Notes: generated by a model not told the origin, from the sequence alone. DNA of 64,000 nt from Gallionella sp. (GCA_028710525.1 JAQTTY010000009.1:64053-128052), one strand, 5' to 3'; shown: positions 15,957 through 25,730, numbered from the stretch's first letter. Translations and numbers: made by a program.

Positions 15957-17615
15957 ATGTCGTTTGAAATTTTGAATCTGAACTCCAATATCCTTAAGGC
16001 TATTACCGAATCCGGTTATACCGAAGCAACACCTATCCAAGCACAAGCAATACCCGAAATCATGGCTGGCCATGATTTGATGGCATCTGCTCAAACTGGT
16101 AGCGGCAAGACAGCAGCCTTTATCCTGCCAGCGTTGAATCGTTTGGCAACTCCATCGACATTGCCTGGCAAAGGCCCTCGCGTATTGGTTCTGACACCTA
16201 CACGTGAATTGGCTCAACAGGTTTGCGATGCAGCAACAAAATACGGCAAGAACATGCGTTTCAAGATCATCAGCATCTTGGGCGGTATGCCTTACCCTGT
16301 GCAGAACCGTATGCTTTCAGGTCAAGTTGATATTCTGGTGGCAACACCCGGCCGTCTGATCGACCATTTGGAACGCGGTCGTATCGACTTTTCACGTCTG
16401 GAAATGCTGATTCTGGATGAAGCTGACCGCATGTTGGACATGGGTTTTGTGGATGATGTAGAGCGTATCGCTTCTGCTACCCCTAATACTCGTCAAACTT
16501 TGCTTTTCTCTGCAACTTTGGATGGCGTTGTTGGCAACCTAGCATCTCGTCTGCTCAAGACACCTAAACGCATCAGTGTTTCTGCAGCTAAAGATAAACA
16601 TGAAAACATCGAGCAGCGCATGATGTTCGCTGATGACGTAGCTCATAAAAACAAGATGTTGAGCCATTTGTTGACAGATACTGAAGTCAACCAAGCAATC
16701 GTCTTCACAGCGACTAAGCGTGATGCAGATGGACTGGCCGATCAACTTTCTGCACAAGGTCACTCTGTTGCTGCGTTGCATGGCGATATGAGTCAACGTG
16801 AACGTAACCGTACCCTGCTCAGCATGCGTAATGGTAGCGTCCGTATCTTGGTGGCGACCGACGTTGCTGCTCGTGGTTTGGACGTGCGTGGTATCTCCCA
16901 CGTGATCAACTTCGACTTGCCTAAGTTCGCAGAAGACTACGTACACCGTATCGGTCGTACTGGTCGCGGCGGCGCTTCTGGTATCGCGATCTCTTTCGCA
17001 TCTAACCGTGATGCACAGATGCTCAAGCGTATCGAGCGTTACACAGAGCAGACCATCAAGATGCATACGATTGAAGGTTTAGAGCCTAAGTACAAGTTGC
17101 GCACTGGTGGCAGCGCCCCTTCTGATCGCGGTCCTCGTCGTAGCAATGGCGGCGGCTTCGGTGGCGGTAATGGCGGCGGCTTCGGTGGCGGTAATGGCGG
17201 AGGTTTTGGTGGTGGTAATGGCGGCAATCGTGGCAATAGTGGCGGCTACGCTGGCAACCGTGATAACAACGCAGGGGGATTCGGTGGTGGCAATCGTGGT
17301 ACTAGCAATAATGCTGGTGGCTTCGGTGGCAATCGCGCACCGTATCACACTGCTCCTGACAGCCGTCACGAACACGCTCCTCGTCGTGAATCTCAAGGTT
17401 TCGGCGCTCCACGCACTGCTAACACTCAAGGTGCTGGTCAAGGTTTTGGCGCACAGAATCAAGAGCGCAGTTCTGGTAACAACCAGAACCGAGGCTTTGG
17501 TGCTCAGAACCGTGGTGGCAACAGTGCCCCACGTCGCAACACTGGCGACCGTCCTGCATTTGGCGGCAACCGTGGCGGTAACAATGGCGGCAATGGCGGA
17601 TTCGGTAGCCGATAA
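15957..17615 (+). CDS. rhlE: DEAD-box ATP-dependent RNA helicase, RhlE type
   Basis: Unwinds short RNA duplexes; the type acts in ribosome assembly and RNA turnover, often at low temperature. 552 aa. Motifs are seen in order: Q motif (GYTEATPIQAQAIP), I ASAQTGSGKT, Ia PTRELAQQ, II LDEADRML, III SAT, V ATDVAARGLD, VI YVHRIGRTGRGG. From about residue 395 to the end the protein is a glycine/asparagine/arginine-rich disordered tail with GGGFGGGN repeats, which should give nonspecific RNA binding. An in-phase 24-bp DNA repeat underlies the start of the tail. A bidirectional terminator follows. Confidence 0.93.
   Translation: MSFEILNLNSNILKAITESGYTEATPIQAQAIPEIMAGHDLMASAQTGSGKTAAFILPALNRLATPSTLPGKGPRVLVLTPTRELAQQVCDAATKYGKNMRFKIISILGGMPYPVQNRMLSGQVDILVATPGRLIDHLERGRIDFSRLEMLILDEADRMLDMGFVDDVERIASATPNTRQTLLFSATLDGVVGNLASRLLKTPKRISVSAAKDKHENIEQRMMFADDVAHKNKMLSHLLTDTEVNQAIVFTATKRDADGLADQLSAQGHSVAALHGDMSQRERNRTLLSMRNGSVRILVATDVAARGLDVRGISHVINFDLPKFAEDYVHRIGRTGRGGASGIAISFASNRDAQMLKRIERYTEQTIKMHTIEGLEPKYKLRTGGSAPSDRGPRRSNGGGFGGGNGGGFGGGNGGGFGGGNGGNRGNSGGYAGNRDNNAGGFGGGNRGTSNNAGGFGGNRAPYHTAPDSRHEHAPRRESQGFGAPRTANTQGAGQGFGAQNQERSSGNNQNRGFGAQNRGGNSAPRRNTGDRPAFGGNRGGNNGGNGGFGSR
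17145..17216 (+). repeat. Three tandem 24-bp units in the glycine-rich tail of rhlE
   Basis: Units at 17145-17168, 17169-17192 and 17193-17216 each encode NGGGFGGG. The first two are identical at DNA level and the third has only synonymous changes. Copy number could vary between strains without breaking the frame. Confidence 0.85.
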
Positions 17616-17640
17616 GCTTAGCTCGCTAGGCTAGTTCGAT

Positions 17641-17668
17641 AAAAAAGCACGCCTAGGCGTGCTTTTTT
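17641..17668. terminator. Bidirectional intrinsic terminator between rhlE and ald
   Basis: A perfect inverted repeat AAAAAAGCACGCC / GGCGTGCTTTTTT around TA. The T-runs on both strands serve the convergent rhlE and ald transcripts. Confidence 0.92.
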
Positions 17669-17691
17669 ACGCCCGTCTGAAAAAACAAATA

Positions 17692-18807
17692 TTACTCAAT
17701 GCATGTTTTTGCTGAGTGATATGCCAGACCAAAAGCCTCAGCGACCTTCATATGAGTAACGATGCCATGCCAAATATTCAATCCCTGTAGGAGTGCAGGA
17801 TTAGATTTCAATGCCTTTTGGTACCCCAAGTCGGCGAGTTGCTGAATATAGGGGAAAGTCGCATTGGTCAAAGCCAGCGTTGCAGTCATTGGTAAACCAC
17901 CTGGCATATTTGCGACTGCGTAATGCACGATACCATCGACAATATAGGTTGGGTCTTGATGTGTAGTGGGATGGCTAGTCTCGAAACACCCTCCTTGATC
18001 AATCGCCACATCTACTAATACCGCCCCTTTACGCATCAAGCTGAGATCATCGTGTCTAATCAGCTTCGGGGTCAAACCACCCGGTATCAGCACTGCTCCA
18101 ATTACCAGATCGGCATCGGCAAGTTGCAACATCAGGTTATGGCGATTAGATAAGATCAATTGCACATTGGCCGGCATCACATCGCTTAAGTAACGTAGTC
18201 GTTCCAGAGAGACATCCAAAATGATCACTTGCGCACCCAGACCAGCCGCCATTTTCGCGGCATTTACGCCCACCGTTCCACCTCCCAGAATCAAGACCTT
18301 AGCAGGTGGGACACCAGGCACGCCGCCCAATAAAATACCGCGACCACCATATAATCGTTCCAGATATTTGGCCCCCTCTTGCACCGCCATCCGACCTGCG
18401 ACTTCGGACATAGGCGTCAGTAATGGCAAGTCGCGGTTGGGTAGCGCAACCGTCTCGTAGGCTATGCATACCGCACCGGAATTAAGATGAGCACGAGTCA
18501 AAGCCTCACTGGCAGCGAAGTGAAAGTAGGTGAAGATCACCTGCCCTGCCCTGATATTTGGCCATTCAGAAGCGATAGGCTCTTTGACTTTTACAATCAG
18601 ATCCGAAGCAGTCCATACTTGGGTCGCATCAGCGACGATGGTTGCGCCCACCGTTCTATAGTCAGCATCACTGAAACCACTACCCTGCCCTGCACCTGAC
18701 TCTATGAGTACAGAATGGCCTGAGGCTAGCAAGGCTGCCGCACCAGCGGGTGTTAATGAAACTCTATGTTCATTCGCCTTGATCTCTTTGGGTATGCCGA
18801 TTTTCAT
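17692..18807 (-). CDS. ald: Alanine dehydrogenase
   Basis: NAD-dependent oxidative deamination of L-alanine to pyruvate and ammonia, or the reverse. 371 aa, the family length. The N-terminus MKIGIPKEIKANEHRVSLTP is diagnostic, with VKVKEP (about 72-77, substrate-binding Lys) and YFHFAAS (catalytic His about 96). The NAD-binding fold follows with VLILGGGTVGVNAAKMA (about 170). It starts 18 bp after the exbD stop on the same strand, so it probably ends the tonB-exbB-exbD-ald transcript. That pairing has no obvious functional reason. Confidence 0.95.
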   Translation of the reverse strand: MKIGIPKEIKANEHRVSLTPAGAAALLASGHSVLIESGAGQGSGFSDADYRTVGATIVADATQVWTASDLIVKVKEPIASEWPNIRAGQVIFTYFHFAASEALTRAHLNSGAVCIAYETVALPNRDLPLLTPMSEVAGRMAVQEGAKYLERLYGGRGILLGGVPGVPPAKVLILGGGTVGVNAAKMAAGLGAQVIILDVSLERLRYLSDVMPANVQLILSNRHNLMLQLADADLVIGAVLIPGGLTPKLIRHDDLSLMRKGAVLVDVAIDQGGCFETSHPTTHQDPTYIVDGIVHYAVANMPGGLPMTATLALTNATFPYIQQLADLGYQKALKSNPALLQGLNIWHGIVTHMKVAEAFGLAYHSAKTCIE

Positions 18808-18825
18808 ATTCTTGGCCTTTCGACT

Positions 18826-19233
18826 TCAATGTACCGCGTTGCTGACAAAGGATAGATTGGCGACACCCGCACGTTGCGCTATCGCCATCAGTTGCGCGAC
18901 CTTGCCATAAGGCACTGTTGTATCGGCATCGACCCGCAATTCAAGATTTGGATCTTTACTAGTCATAGCAGAGAGTTGCGTGGCTAATATAGACTCATCC
19001 ATATGTATGTCATTGAGTTTGATTTCACCCTGTGCATCTATGCTGACTATCTGATGTAGTGATGGACTTGTCACCCCTGTCGTTACGGTTTTAGGTAGCT
19101 TTACACCGACAGATTGTGTGAGTAAAGGGGCTGTCACGATGAATACGACCAACAACACCAACATGACATCTACCAAAGGAGTGACGTTGATCTCACTCAT
19201 CATCTCCTGATCTGATCGGTTTTGAAATGACAT
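18826..19233 (-). CDS. exbD: ExbD/TolR-type proton-channel subunit
   Basis: Inner-membrane partner of ExbB that couples the proton gradient to TonB. 135 aa. A single N-terminal membrane segment follows SEINVTPLVDVMLVLLVV and contains the essential membrane Asp (D22). The rest is a periplasmic domain. It lies 9 bp after exbB. The short length and the adjacent tonB gene favour ExbD over TolR. Confidence 0.88.
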   Translation of the reverse strand: MSFQNRSDQEMMSEINVTPLVDVMLVLLVVFIVTAPLLTQSVGVKLPKTVTTGVTSPSLHQIVSIDAQGEIKLNDIHMDESILATQLSAMTSKDPNLELRVDADTTVPYGKVAQLMAIAQRAGVANLSFVSNAVH

Positions 19234-19242
19234 GGTGATTCC

Positions 19243-19899
19243 CTATATCTTGTAGTCGTGCCTAGCAGCTAGACGCATGAAATCATGGGCGAAATTCTCT
19301 AGGTCGGCTACGGCCAAGCGCATGCGGCGCAAAAAGTAGTTGTAGGCCAGTACAGCCGGTAGTGCGGTAGCGATGCCGATTGCGGTCGCGATCAAGGCTT
19401 CTCCTATAGGTCCTGCCACCACATCCAGACTGGCTGAACCAGTGGCACTGATGTTCTGCAAGGCATGCATGATTCCCCAAACCGTACCAAACAAGCCTAC
19501 AAAGGGCGCAGTTGAACCTATACTGGCCAGCGTTGCCAAGCCACTTTCCAGACGGCGCTGAAGGTTTTGCACTGTCTGTCTCAGGCTACGCTCCAAGCCA
19601 TCTTGGGGAGAACCAAGATGCTGCATCGCGCCACTTTGCTGCAATGCGTCACGCAACTCGGCAAAGCCTGCCTTCGCCAAATAGGCCTGCTTGCCGTTCA
19701 TAGACTCACTGACTTTCGCCGCTGACGGCCATTCTTTTGCGGCCCAGAATGCGGCGATAAATGACTGGTCCTCTTGGGCATCACGCCACTGCTGATATAG
19801 CTTGGTCAACATAATGGACCAAGTGACGATGGAAAAAACCAGTAATACCAGCAGCGTGGCATTCACGATAGATGATGAAGTGGCAGAAAATAAACTCAT
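19243..19899 (-). CDS. exbB: ExbB/MotA/TolQ-family proton-channel protein
   Basis: Forms the proton-conducting channel with ExbD. 218 aa with three membrane segments (about 12-32, 125-147 and 165-187). The family signature VGLFGTVWGIMHALQNI lies near residue 130, followed by GPIGEALIATAIGIATALPAV. It starts within the last codons of tonB (overlap of 4 bp). It should power TonB-dependent receptors such as the one at 42138. Confidence 0.9.
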   Translation of the reverse strand: MSLFSATSSSIVNATLLVLLVFSIVTWSIMLTKLYQQWRDAQEDQSFIAAFWAAKEWPSAAKVSESMNGKQAYLAKAGFAELRDALQQSGAMQHLGSPQDGLERSLRQTVQNLQRRLESGLATLASIGSTAPFVGLFGTVWGIMHALQNISATGSASLDVVAGPIGEALIATAIGIATALPAVLAYNYFLRRMRLAVADLENFAHDFMRLAARHDYKI

Positions 19900-20534
19900 T
19901 CAGATTCTTTCAGTACAAAGGGAATAGGGACTAAAAACCATTTATCGACAGGCTGCCCAGCATGTCTGGCGGGACTGAAGTGCCAATCCTTTACGGCGTT
20001 AATTGCTGCATCGTCAAGGACCGGATGTCCGCTGCTATGTTGCAACTTGACCTGCCCTGCTCTGCCATCTGCCAGAACCTCGACACTGACCAGCACCTTT
20101 CCTTGCCAACCTAAACGTCGGGCTACCACAGGATATATAGGGGCAGAATTATTCAAATATGCGGCCAGATAGTCTGGCTCGTTATCAGGTAAGGACAATG
20201 TAGAAGCCTGTACAGCCGTAGTTTCCGTTATATTGGCTGGTACAGATTCACTAGAGACTAAAGAGTAGGTTGAATCAGATTCAACTTTAGATACAGTTAC
20301 TTGCTTAAATTTATGTGGGACAGATTGCCTTGCGGTGGGCGTGTGTGTTTCTGTTGACTGAGTAGCGTCTTGCAATACAAAACTCACCGTCATTTCCTTG
20401 TGTGTGCCAGATATCGGGGCAACATGGTGATAGTTGAACAATATGATGAGATGCAAAAAAGTCACTGCCGCGATTACGGATACGCGTTGACTTAATGGCA
20501 TTGATAATGGAGAAGAGACAGTCGTTTTAAGCAC
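19896..20534 (-). CDS. tonB: TonB-family energy transducer
   Basis: Transmits proton-motive energy to outer-membrane receptors. 212 aa with an N-terminal membrane anchor (about 18-36, VSVIAAVTFLHLIILF), a variable Ser/Thr-rich periplasmic linker instead of the usual proline-rich spacer, and a C-terminal TonB domain (YPVVARRLGWQGKVLVSVEV, then DDAAINAVKDWHFSPA). It is first in the leftward tonB-exbB-exbD-ald unit. Confidence 0.88.
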   Translation of the reverse strand: MLKTTVSSPLSMPLSQRVSVIAAVTFLHLIILFNYHHVAPISGTHKEMTVSFVLQDATQSTETHTPTARQSVPHKFKQVTVSKVESDSTYSLVSSESVPANITETTAVQASTLSLPDNEPDYLAAYLNNSAPIYPVVARRLGWQGKVLVSVEVLADGRAGQVKLQHSSGHPVLDDAAINAVKDWHFSPARHAGQPVDKWFLVPIPFVLKESE

Positions 20535-20572
20535 AAGTCAGTCTACCTGAGTTAAAGCCGCTACTAATAAAA

Positions 20573-20599
20573 AAGCCGACTTGCGTCGGCTCTTTTATT
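20573..20599 (-). terminator. Terminator downstream of the cytochrome c gene
   Basis: Stem AGCCGAC/GTCGGCT around TTGC, followed on the minus strand by TTTTTTATT. It lies just past the cytochrome stop at 20617 and upstream of tonB. Confidence 0.85.
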
Positions 20600-20616
20600 T
20601 CATGACAGAAACTGAA

Positions 20617-20931
20617 TTACTTCAGAGTCAGGATGAATTTTGCCAAGCTAGCAATTTGAGCATCGTTTGCGCCCATACCTTTAGCAGGCATCATGCCCAT
20701 TTTCCAACCATATGCACCACCCTTGGTGATGTTCTTAACCAGAGTCGCTTCAGCATCTGCTTTACCAGCATACTTAGCTGCAACATCTTTCCATGCTGGA
20801 CCGACTTTTTTAGTGTCGATAGAGTGACAAGCGCCGCACTTTGCTTTACCGTCAGCTGGCATGTCTGTTGCCATTGCGTTACCAGCAACCATCAAACCTG
20901 CTACTGCCAAAACTGTGAAGATAGCTTTCAT
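20617..20931 (-). CDS. Small periplasmic class I cytochrome c
   Basis: A periplasmic electron carrier of 104 aa. A signal peptide (MKAIFTVLAVAGLMVAGNAMA, cleavage near residue 21) leads to a mature domain of about 83 residues. The heme site is CGACH (C32, C35, H36) and the distal Met lies in GMMPAKGM (about M81). The size and the VGPAWKDVAAKYAG motif fit the c551/c8 or c5-like carriers of beta- and gammaproteobacteria. It is a single-gene unit with its own terminator. The partner oxidoreductase is not in the window. Confidence 0.92.
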   Translation of the reverse strand: MKAIFTVLAVAGLMVAGNAMATDMPADGKAKCGACHSIDTKKVGPAWKDVAAKYAGKADAEATLVKNITKGGAYGWKMGMMPAKGMGANDAQIASLAKFILTLK

Positions 20932-21197
20932 ATTATTCCCTCAATTGATTGTAAGTTTTGTAATAAGCCCAAAAACCCTATCGCATCACGGTCAATGAAA
21001 TCACAACTTTCTGTCAGATATCACGATGTTTAAACGATGTAGCAGATTATGAGCAGTCGTGATTATCTTATAAATTTTCCAAATTGGGAATGCAACTTGG
21101 CAATCAATGCAAAAAAACCAATAAATTTTTACAAATGATAGGTTGCCTAGCTGACTTAGAAAGCTACAATCTCAAGCCACATCAAGCATTTCCAACT

Positions 21198-22637
21198 ATG
21201 TCTGCATTAGCTCTCAGATTTTTGACTTTACTTCTGTTTTCCTTGAGCAGCAGCTTTGTGGTGGCCGAAGAACAACCCGACCCTTACGATACGCATGCCT
21301 TGCTGCCGCTTAAGTCGTCTTTACGCTTGCAAGGTGCACAAGGTGATCCCTGTGAGAAAACAAGTCTACCAAACCATGCGCTGAGCTTGTTTGAAGTGGT
21401 GGACATTGCCTTGTGTAACAATCCTCAGACACGTGAGGTCTGGGCCAGCGCCCGAGTTCAGGCTGCTCAGGTAGGTGTAAATCAGGCAGCGTACCTCCCC
21501 AATCTAAACCTGAACGCTGGACTAAGCCGTAACTGGCCCGCCAACGGAGCGGCCTACAATCAGCGCAATATAGGCTTATCACTTTCTTATCTCATTTATG
21601 ATTTTGGTGCCCGTTCCGCTAATCTGGATAGCGCTAAACAGTTGTTGAATGCAGCATCGTACACACAAGATAGTATAGTTCAGACTGTCTTTCTTGCTGC
21701 GGTGCAGTCTTATTATCAGACGCAATCAAGCTTGGCCGCGCTAGAAGCTACACGCGAGTCTGAAGCAGCAGCTAAAGCCAGTTTCGATGCGGCACAGGCT
21801 CGCTATCAGGCCGGTAGTGCAACACCAGCCGACAAATTTTCCGCTCAAACAGCCTACTCCCAAGCGACGCTCAACCGTATCACCGCGAGTGGCACACATC
21901 AGATAGCACGCGGCACTTTGGCGAATATCATGGGATTTGATGTTCCGCAACCAATAGAGCTGATTACCGCCGACCCATTGCCAAACGCTGAAGATTTCCA
22001 GCGCAACATTGCCGCACTCATCGATAAGGCGCGCGAACTGCGACCTGATTTGCGTGCCGCCGAGGCACAAGTGCTTTCAGCCCAAGCCAATAGTGAGGCG
22101 GCACGGGCTGCGGCACTGCCGACAATTTCTTTAGGCGCAACCAGCAACTATCAAGGTGTGATGGGTAACGGGATGAACCGTGGTTCTACTTTGGGTATCA
22201 CACTCACCGCCCCACTGTTTGCAGGCTATGCACCCACCTACCGCATCCGCTCTGCGGATGCACAAGTTGAAGTCAAACAAGCTCAATTGGAAAGGTTGCG
22301 ACTGCAAGTCGCTTTAGATGTATGGAATGCTTACCAGAACCTCACTACTGCAACTCAGGCAATTCGTGCTACGGCAGATCTGTTACAAAGCGCCAGCCAA
22401 TCTGAGCGCGTTGCCTCGGGGCGCTATAAGGCGGGCGTAGGGGTTATGCTGGATGTACTCAATGCGCAGAGCGCGTTGGCAAATGCCAGACAGCAAGAGA
22501 TACAAGCACGATTTAACTGGAACGTCAGCCGCGCCACTTTAGCTCAGACTATGGGAGATATGGACGTGGGGCTGTTGCAAGAACTCTCCACCACCGCTGC
22601 TACCGAGCATCCAACCAATATAAAGAAGACCGAATGA
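21198..22637 (+). CDS. TolC-family outer-membrane efflux channel
   Basis: Outer-membrane/periplasmic tunnel component of a tripartite exporter. From ATG 21198 the product is 479 aa, with signal peptide MSALALRFLTLLLFSLSSSF. An upstream in-frame ATG at 21084 would add 38 residues with no export signal and is rejected. Two OEP repeats are seen (each with long helices, e.g. AALEATRESEAAAKASFDAA), and GVGVMLDVLNAQSALANARQ is the classic motif of the second. It overlaps the next gene by 4 bp (ATGA), so it belongs with the MacA-MacB genes. Confidence 0.9.
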   Translation: MSALALRFLTLLLFSLSSSFVVAEEQPDPYDTHALLPLKSSLRLQGAQGDPCEKTSLPNHALSLFEVVDIALCNNPQTREVWASARVQAAQVGVNQAAYLPNLNLNAGLSRNWPANGAAYNQRNIGLSLSYLIYDFGARSANLDSAKQLLNAASYTQDSIVQTVFLAAVQSYYQTQSSLAALEATRESEAAAKASFDAAQARYQAGSATPADKFSAQTAYSQATLNRITASGTHQIARGTLANIMGFDVPQPIELITADPLPNAEDFQRNIAALIDKARELRPDLRAAEAQVLSAQANSEAARAAALPTISLGATSNYQGVMGNGMNRGSTLGITLTAPLFAGYAPTYRIRSADAQVEVKQAQLERLRLQVALDVWNAYQNLTTATQAIRATADLLQSASQSERVASGRYKAGVGVMLDVLNAQSALANARQQEIQARFNWNVSRATLAQTMGDMDVGLLQELSTTAATEHPTNIKKTE

Positions 22638-23809
22638 TGATGAAAATGATGCGCTCAAAACCATTTTGGCTGCTACTTCTGATAATCATCGGTGGCGCTG
22701 CCGCATACGCATATCAGCGTTATGACACTGTGCCAGTTGAGCAACAATACCGTACCCAAGCCTTGCAAACCGGCGATCTCAGTCTCACCGTTTCTGCTAA
22801 TGGCACGATCAATCCTGTCTCTCTAGTCAACGTGGGTACCCAAGTTTCAGGCACAGTTAAAAAGCTATATGTGGATTTCAATAGCAAAGTCAGCAAGGGA
22901 CAGGTACTACTAGAACTAGATAACTCTCTACTGTTCGCGCAGCAAAAGCAGAGTCTGGCCAACGTAGATAGCGCCCGCGCAACCTTAGAACTTGCCAGTG
23001 CCAATGAAGCACGCACCCGTGGGCTGTACCAGCAAGAATACGTATCTAGACTGGAAATGGATACCGCTATTCAGGCCAAAAAAGCTGCCCAAGCAGGTCT
23101 TAGAGTTGCACTTGCAACAGTAGAAAAAGACACCGCCAACTTGGCCTACTCGGTGATTCGCTCCCCTGTTTCCGGTGTGGTCGTGGACAGAACAGTGGAT
23201 GTGGGCCAGACCGTGGCGGCCAGCTTGCAGACCCCTACTCTATTCAAGATTGCTCAGGACTTAGCATCGATGCAGATCGATGCAAACTTTGCTGAAGCTG
23301 ACATCGGCAGCATCAAAGCAGGGTTGCCTGTTAAGTTCACGGTAGATGCTTTCCCCAGTCGCAGCTTTCAGGGAGTCGTGAAACTGGTGCGGTTGAACCC
23401 GACCACCCTACAGAATGTCGTCACCTACGATGTGGTCATCAATGTCGCTAATCCTGATGAGACTTTGCTGCCAGGCATGACAGCCTATGTGAATATCCCT
23501 GTGGCCGAGCGTAAGTCTGTGTTGCTGATTCCCAACGCCGCGCTACGTTTCAAACCAGCCAACTATGAAGCGACTAAGCTCAGCACCAAAAGTGGTGAAA
23601 ACAGCAAGCGTGATAGTTTTAGTGGGCGAGTCTTTATCCTCAAGGCCGGAAAGTTAGTTCCGGTGGCGGTCTCCTTGGGTATCAGTGACAACCGTAACAC
23701 CGAGATTATCAGTGGCGAGATTAAGGCCGGCGACCTAGTACTTTTAGGTGAGAGCCAGTCGGACAGTAAATCCTCAAGTGCAGCTTCCCCTCCCAGAAGG
23801 ATGTTCTGA
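22634..23809 (+). CDS. macA: MacA-like periplasmic adaptor (membrane fusion protein)
   Basis: Joins the MacB-type ABC transporter to the TolC channel. 391 aa with an N-terminal membrane anchor (FWLLLLIIIGGAAAYAY), a biotinyl-lipoyl half-motif (VSKGQVLLELDNSL, then VIRSPVSGVVVDRTVDVGQT), an alpha-hairpin between them (about 90-150) and beta-barrel domains. It overlaps tolC at the start and shares one base with the ATPase gene at the end, so translation is coupled. The substrate (macrolide, peptide, siderophore or lipid) cannot be told. Confidence 0.88.
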   Translation: MMMKMMRSKPFWLLLLIIIGGAAAYAYQRYDTVPVEQQYRTQALQTGDLSLTVSANGTINPVSLVNVGTQVSGTVKKLYVDFNSKVSKGQVLLELDNSLLFAQQKQSLANVDSARATLELASANEARTRGLYQQEYVSRLEMDTAIQAKKAAQAGLRVALATVEKDTANLAYSVIRSPVSGVVVDRTVDVGQTVAASLQTPTLFKIAQDLASMQIDANFAEADIGSIKAGLPVKFTVDAFPSRSFQGVVKLVRLNPTTLQNVVTYDVVINVANPDETLLPGMTAYVNIPVAERKSVLLIPNAALRFKPANYEATKLSTKSGENSKRDSFSGRVFILKAGKLVPVAVSLGISDNRNTEIISGEIKAGDLVLLGESQSDSKSSSAASPPRRMF

Positions 23810-24513
23810 TGCCGGACGCCCTAATCAATATCGCTGGCTTGCATAAGGCCTACCAAACTGCTGCTGGGCCATTCCCTGTATTGAAAGACGTCAGTCTGAG
23901 CATCGTTGCGGGGGAATTCGTGGCCATCATGGGGCATTCAGGGTCTGGAAAATCCACCCTTATGAATATATTGGGCTGCTTGGATAGTGCCACGACAGGA
24001 GAGTATCGCCTGACCGGACGTAACGTCGCACAGTTGGGCAAGGACGAACTCGCTCACTTACGCAACGGTACTATCGGTTTCGTCTTCCAAGGTTTCAACC
24101 TATTACAGCGCATGACCTTACTGGACAACGTTGCTCTGCCGCTCATCTATTGCGGCGTGGAACGGGAAGAGCGCCAAGTACGCGCCTTGGATCTATTGAG
24201 CAAAGTCGGCTTGGCTGATAAAGCACAGTCTTTACCCAACCAGATTTCTGGCGGACAACAGCAACGGGTAGCAATCGCGCGTGCCCTAGTGAACCGTCCC
24301 AGCCTGATACTTGCCGACGAACCCACGGGGAATTTGGACAGCCATACCAGTGCAGAGATCATGGCCTTGTTTGAGTCGCTCAATCGCGATGGCATCACCA
24401 TCGTGTTGGTCACGCACGAGGATGACATCGCGCGCTATGCGCAACGCCAGATTCATTTTCAGGATGGCAGGATAGTTAGCGACCAAGTTACCCCAGCCAA
24501 GGTGACGTCATGA
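23809..24513 (+). CDS. MacB-type ABC transporter ATPase
   Basis: 234 aa with Walker A GHSGSGKST, Q-loop FQGFNLLQ, signature ISGGQQQR, Walker B LILADEPTGNLD and H-loop LVTHE. This is the LolD/MacB-N subfamily. In E. coli MacB the ATPase and permease are one chain; here they are two genes overlapping by 4 bp. It energises the following FtsX-type permease. Confidence 0.93.
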   Translation: MPDALINIAGLHKAYQTAAGPFPVLKDVSLSIVAGEFVAIMGHSGSGKSTLMNILGCLDSATTGEYRLTGRNVAQLGKDELAHLRNGTIGFVFQGFNLLQRMTLLDNVALPLIYCGVEREERQVRALDLLSKVGLADKAQSLPNQISGGQQQRVAIARALVNRPSLILADEPTGNLDSHTSAEIMALFESLNRDGITIVLVTHEDDIARYAQRQIHFQDGRIVSDQVTPAKVTS

Positions 24514-25730
24514 CGCTGGCAATGCTGGGTGAAGCTTGGCGTGCGATGGGGGCGAACCGACTACGCACTTTGTTGACCATGTTGGGTATGGTCATAGGCG
24601 TGGGGGCGGTGGTTCTAATGATGTCCATAGGGCAAGGTGCACAATATGCAATCAAGCAATCCATCGCTGCTATGGGCAGTAATCTGTTCATCCTGTTGTC
24701 TGGGAGTAGCTCATCCGGCGGTGTGCGTTCCGGTTCAGGTGGTGGCTATACCCTCAACGTTGCGGATGGCGAAGCGATCAGCGAACTTCCTGGTGTAGCG
24801 GCTGTTGCACCCATTCATCCTGGCAGCGCTCAGGTGATTTATGGGCCCAATAATTGGAATACCTCTGTGATAGGCACGACGCCAGACTATCTGTCTGCAC
24901 GCTCATGGAACATCACTAGCGGTTCAGCATTCACTGCTTCGGATGTGCGTTCCTCCACACGCGTCGCACTGATAGGACGAACTGCCGCACAAAACCTATT
25001 TGGTGACGAGGACCCCGTTGGCAAGACTATACGTATACGCCAAAGCCCATTTCTGATACTTGGGACACTGGCATTGAAAGGCCAAGGTATGGACGGACGC
25101 GATCAGGACGACACCATACTGATCCCGCTCAGCACCGCGCAAAGGCAGGTGTTCGGTACGCAGTTCCCCGGCTCGGTACGGATGATGATGGTGCAGACCA
25201 CTACTCAGGAAATCATGCCGCAGGTAGAGCGCAGCATGAACGAATTATTAAGACAAAGGCATCGCATCCGTGAAGGTATGGACAATGACTTCTATCTGCG
25301 CAACCTCACCGCCGCCGCAGATTCTGCTGCCGAAAGTACACGGGTGATGTCGCTATTGCTGGGTGCCATCGCTTCGGTATCATTGTTAGTGGGTGGTATA
25401 GGCATCATGAATATCATGTTGGTATCGGTGACCGAGCGCACTCGCGAAATCGGCATACGTATGGCGATAGGCGCACGTCAGCGTGACATCCTGCTGCAGT
25501 TTTTACTAGAAGCCATCATCATCTCGGTGTTGGGTTGCAGCATCGGTCTGCTCTTGGGGATAGGTGGAGCGCTACTGGTCGAATCACTCACCGGCACGGC
25601 TGTGATCATCTCGGTCAGCGCGGTATTGGTAGCGTTCAGTGTCGCCGCCACGGTAGGTATCTTCTTTGGCTACTACCCTGCCCGCAAAGCTGCACAACTC
25701 GATCCTATCGAAGCACTGCGCTATCAATAG
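24510..25730 (+). CDS. MacB-type ABC permease (FtsX family)
   Basis: 406 aa. Membrane helix 1 (about 20-42, LLTMLGMVIGVGAVVLMMSI) is followed by a large periplasmic MacB_PCD domain (about 45-275), then three C-terminal helices with the FtsX motif LVSVTERTREIGIRMAIGAR (about 315). It ends LDPIEALRYQ, typical of MacB. It is the last gene of the exporter operon, with a hairpin after the stop. Confidence 0.92.
   Translation: MTLAMLGEAWRAMGANRLRTLLTMLGMVIGVGAVVLMMSIGQGAQYAIKQSIAAMGSNLFILLSGSSSSGGVRSGSGGGYTLNVADGEAISELPGVAAVAPIHPGSAQVIYGPNNWNTSVIGTTPDYLSARSWNITSGSAFTASDVRSSTRVALIGRTAAQNLFGDEDPVGKTIRIRQSPFLILGTLALKGQGMDGRDQDDTILIPLSTAQRQVFGTQFPGSVRMMMVQTTTQEIMPQVERSMNELLRQRHRIREGMDNDFYLRNLTAAADSAAESTRVMSLLLGAIASVSLLVGGIGIMNIMLVSVTERTREIGIRMAIGARQRDILLQFLLEAIIISVLGCSIGLLLGIGGALLVESLTGTAVIISVSAVLVAFSVAATVGIFFGYYPARKAAQLDPIEALRYQ

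Noticed and set aside
16539-17066. 175-codon minus-strand frame in rhlE
   Set aside because: Antisense to conserved helicase motifs; no start signal.
17107-17634. 175-codon frame overlapping the rhlE tail
   Set aside because: An alternative frame of the glycine-rich repeat, reading as low-complexity Ala/Val/Met.
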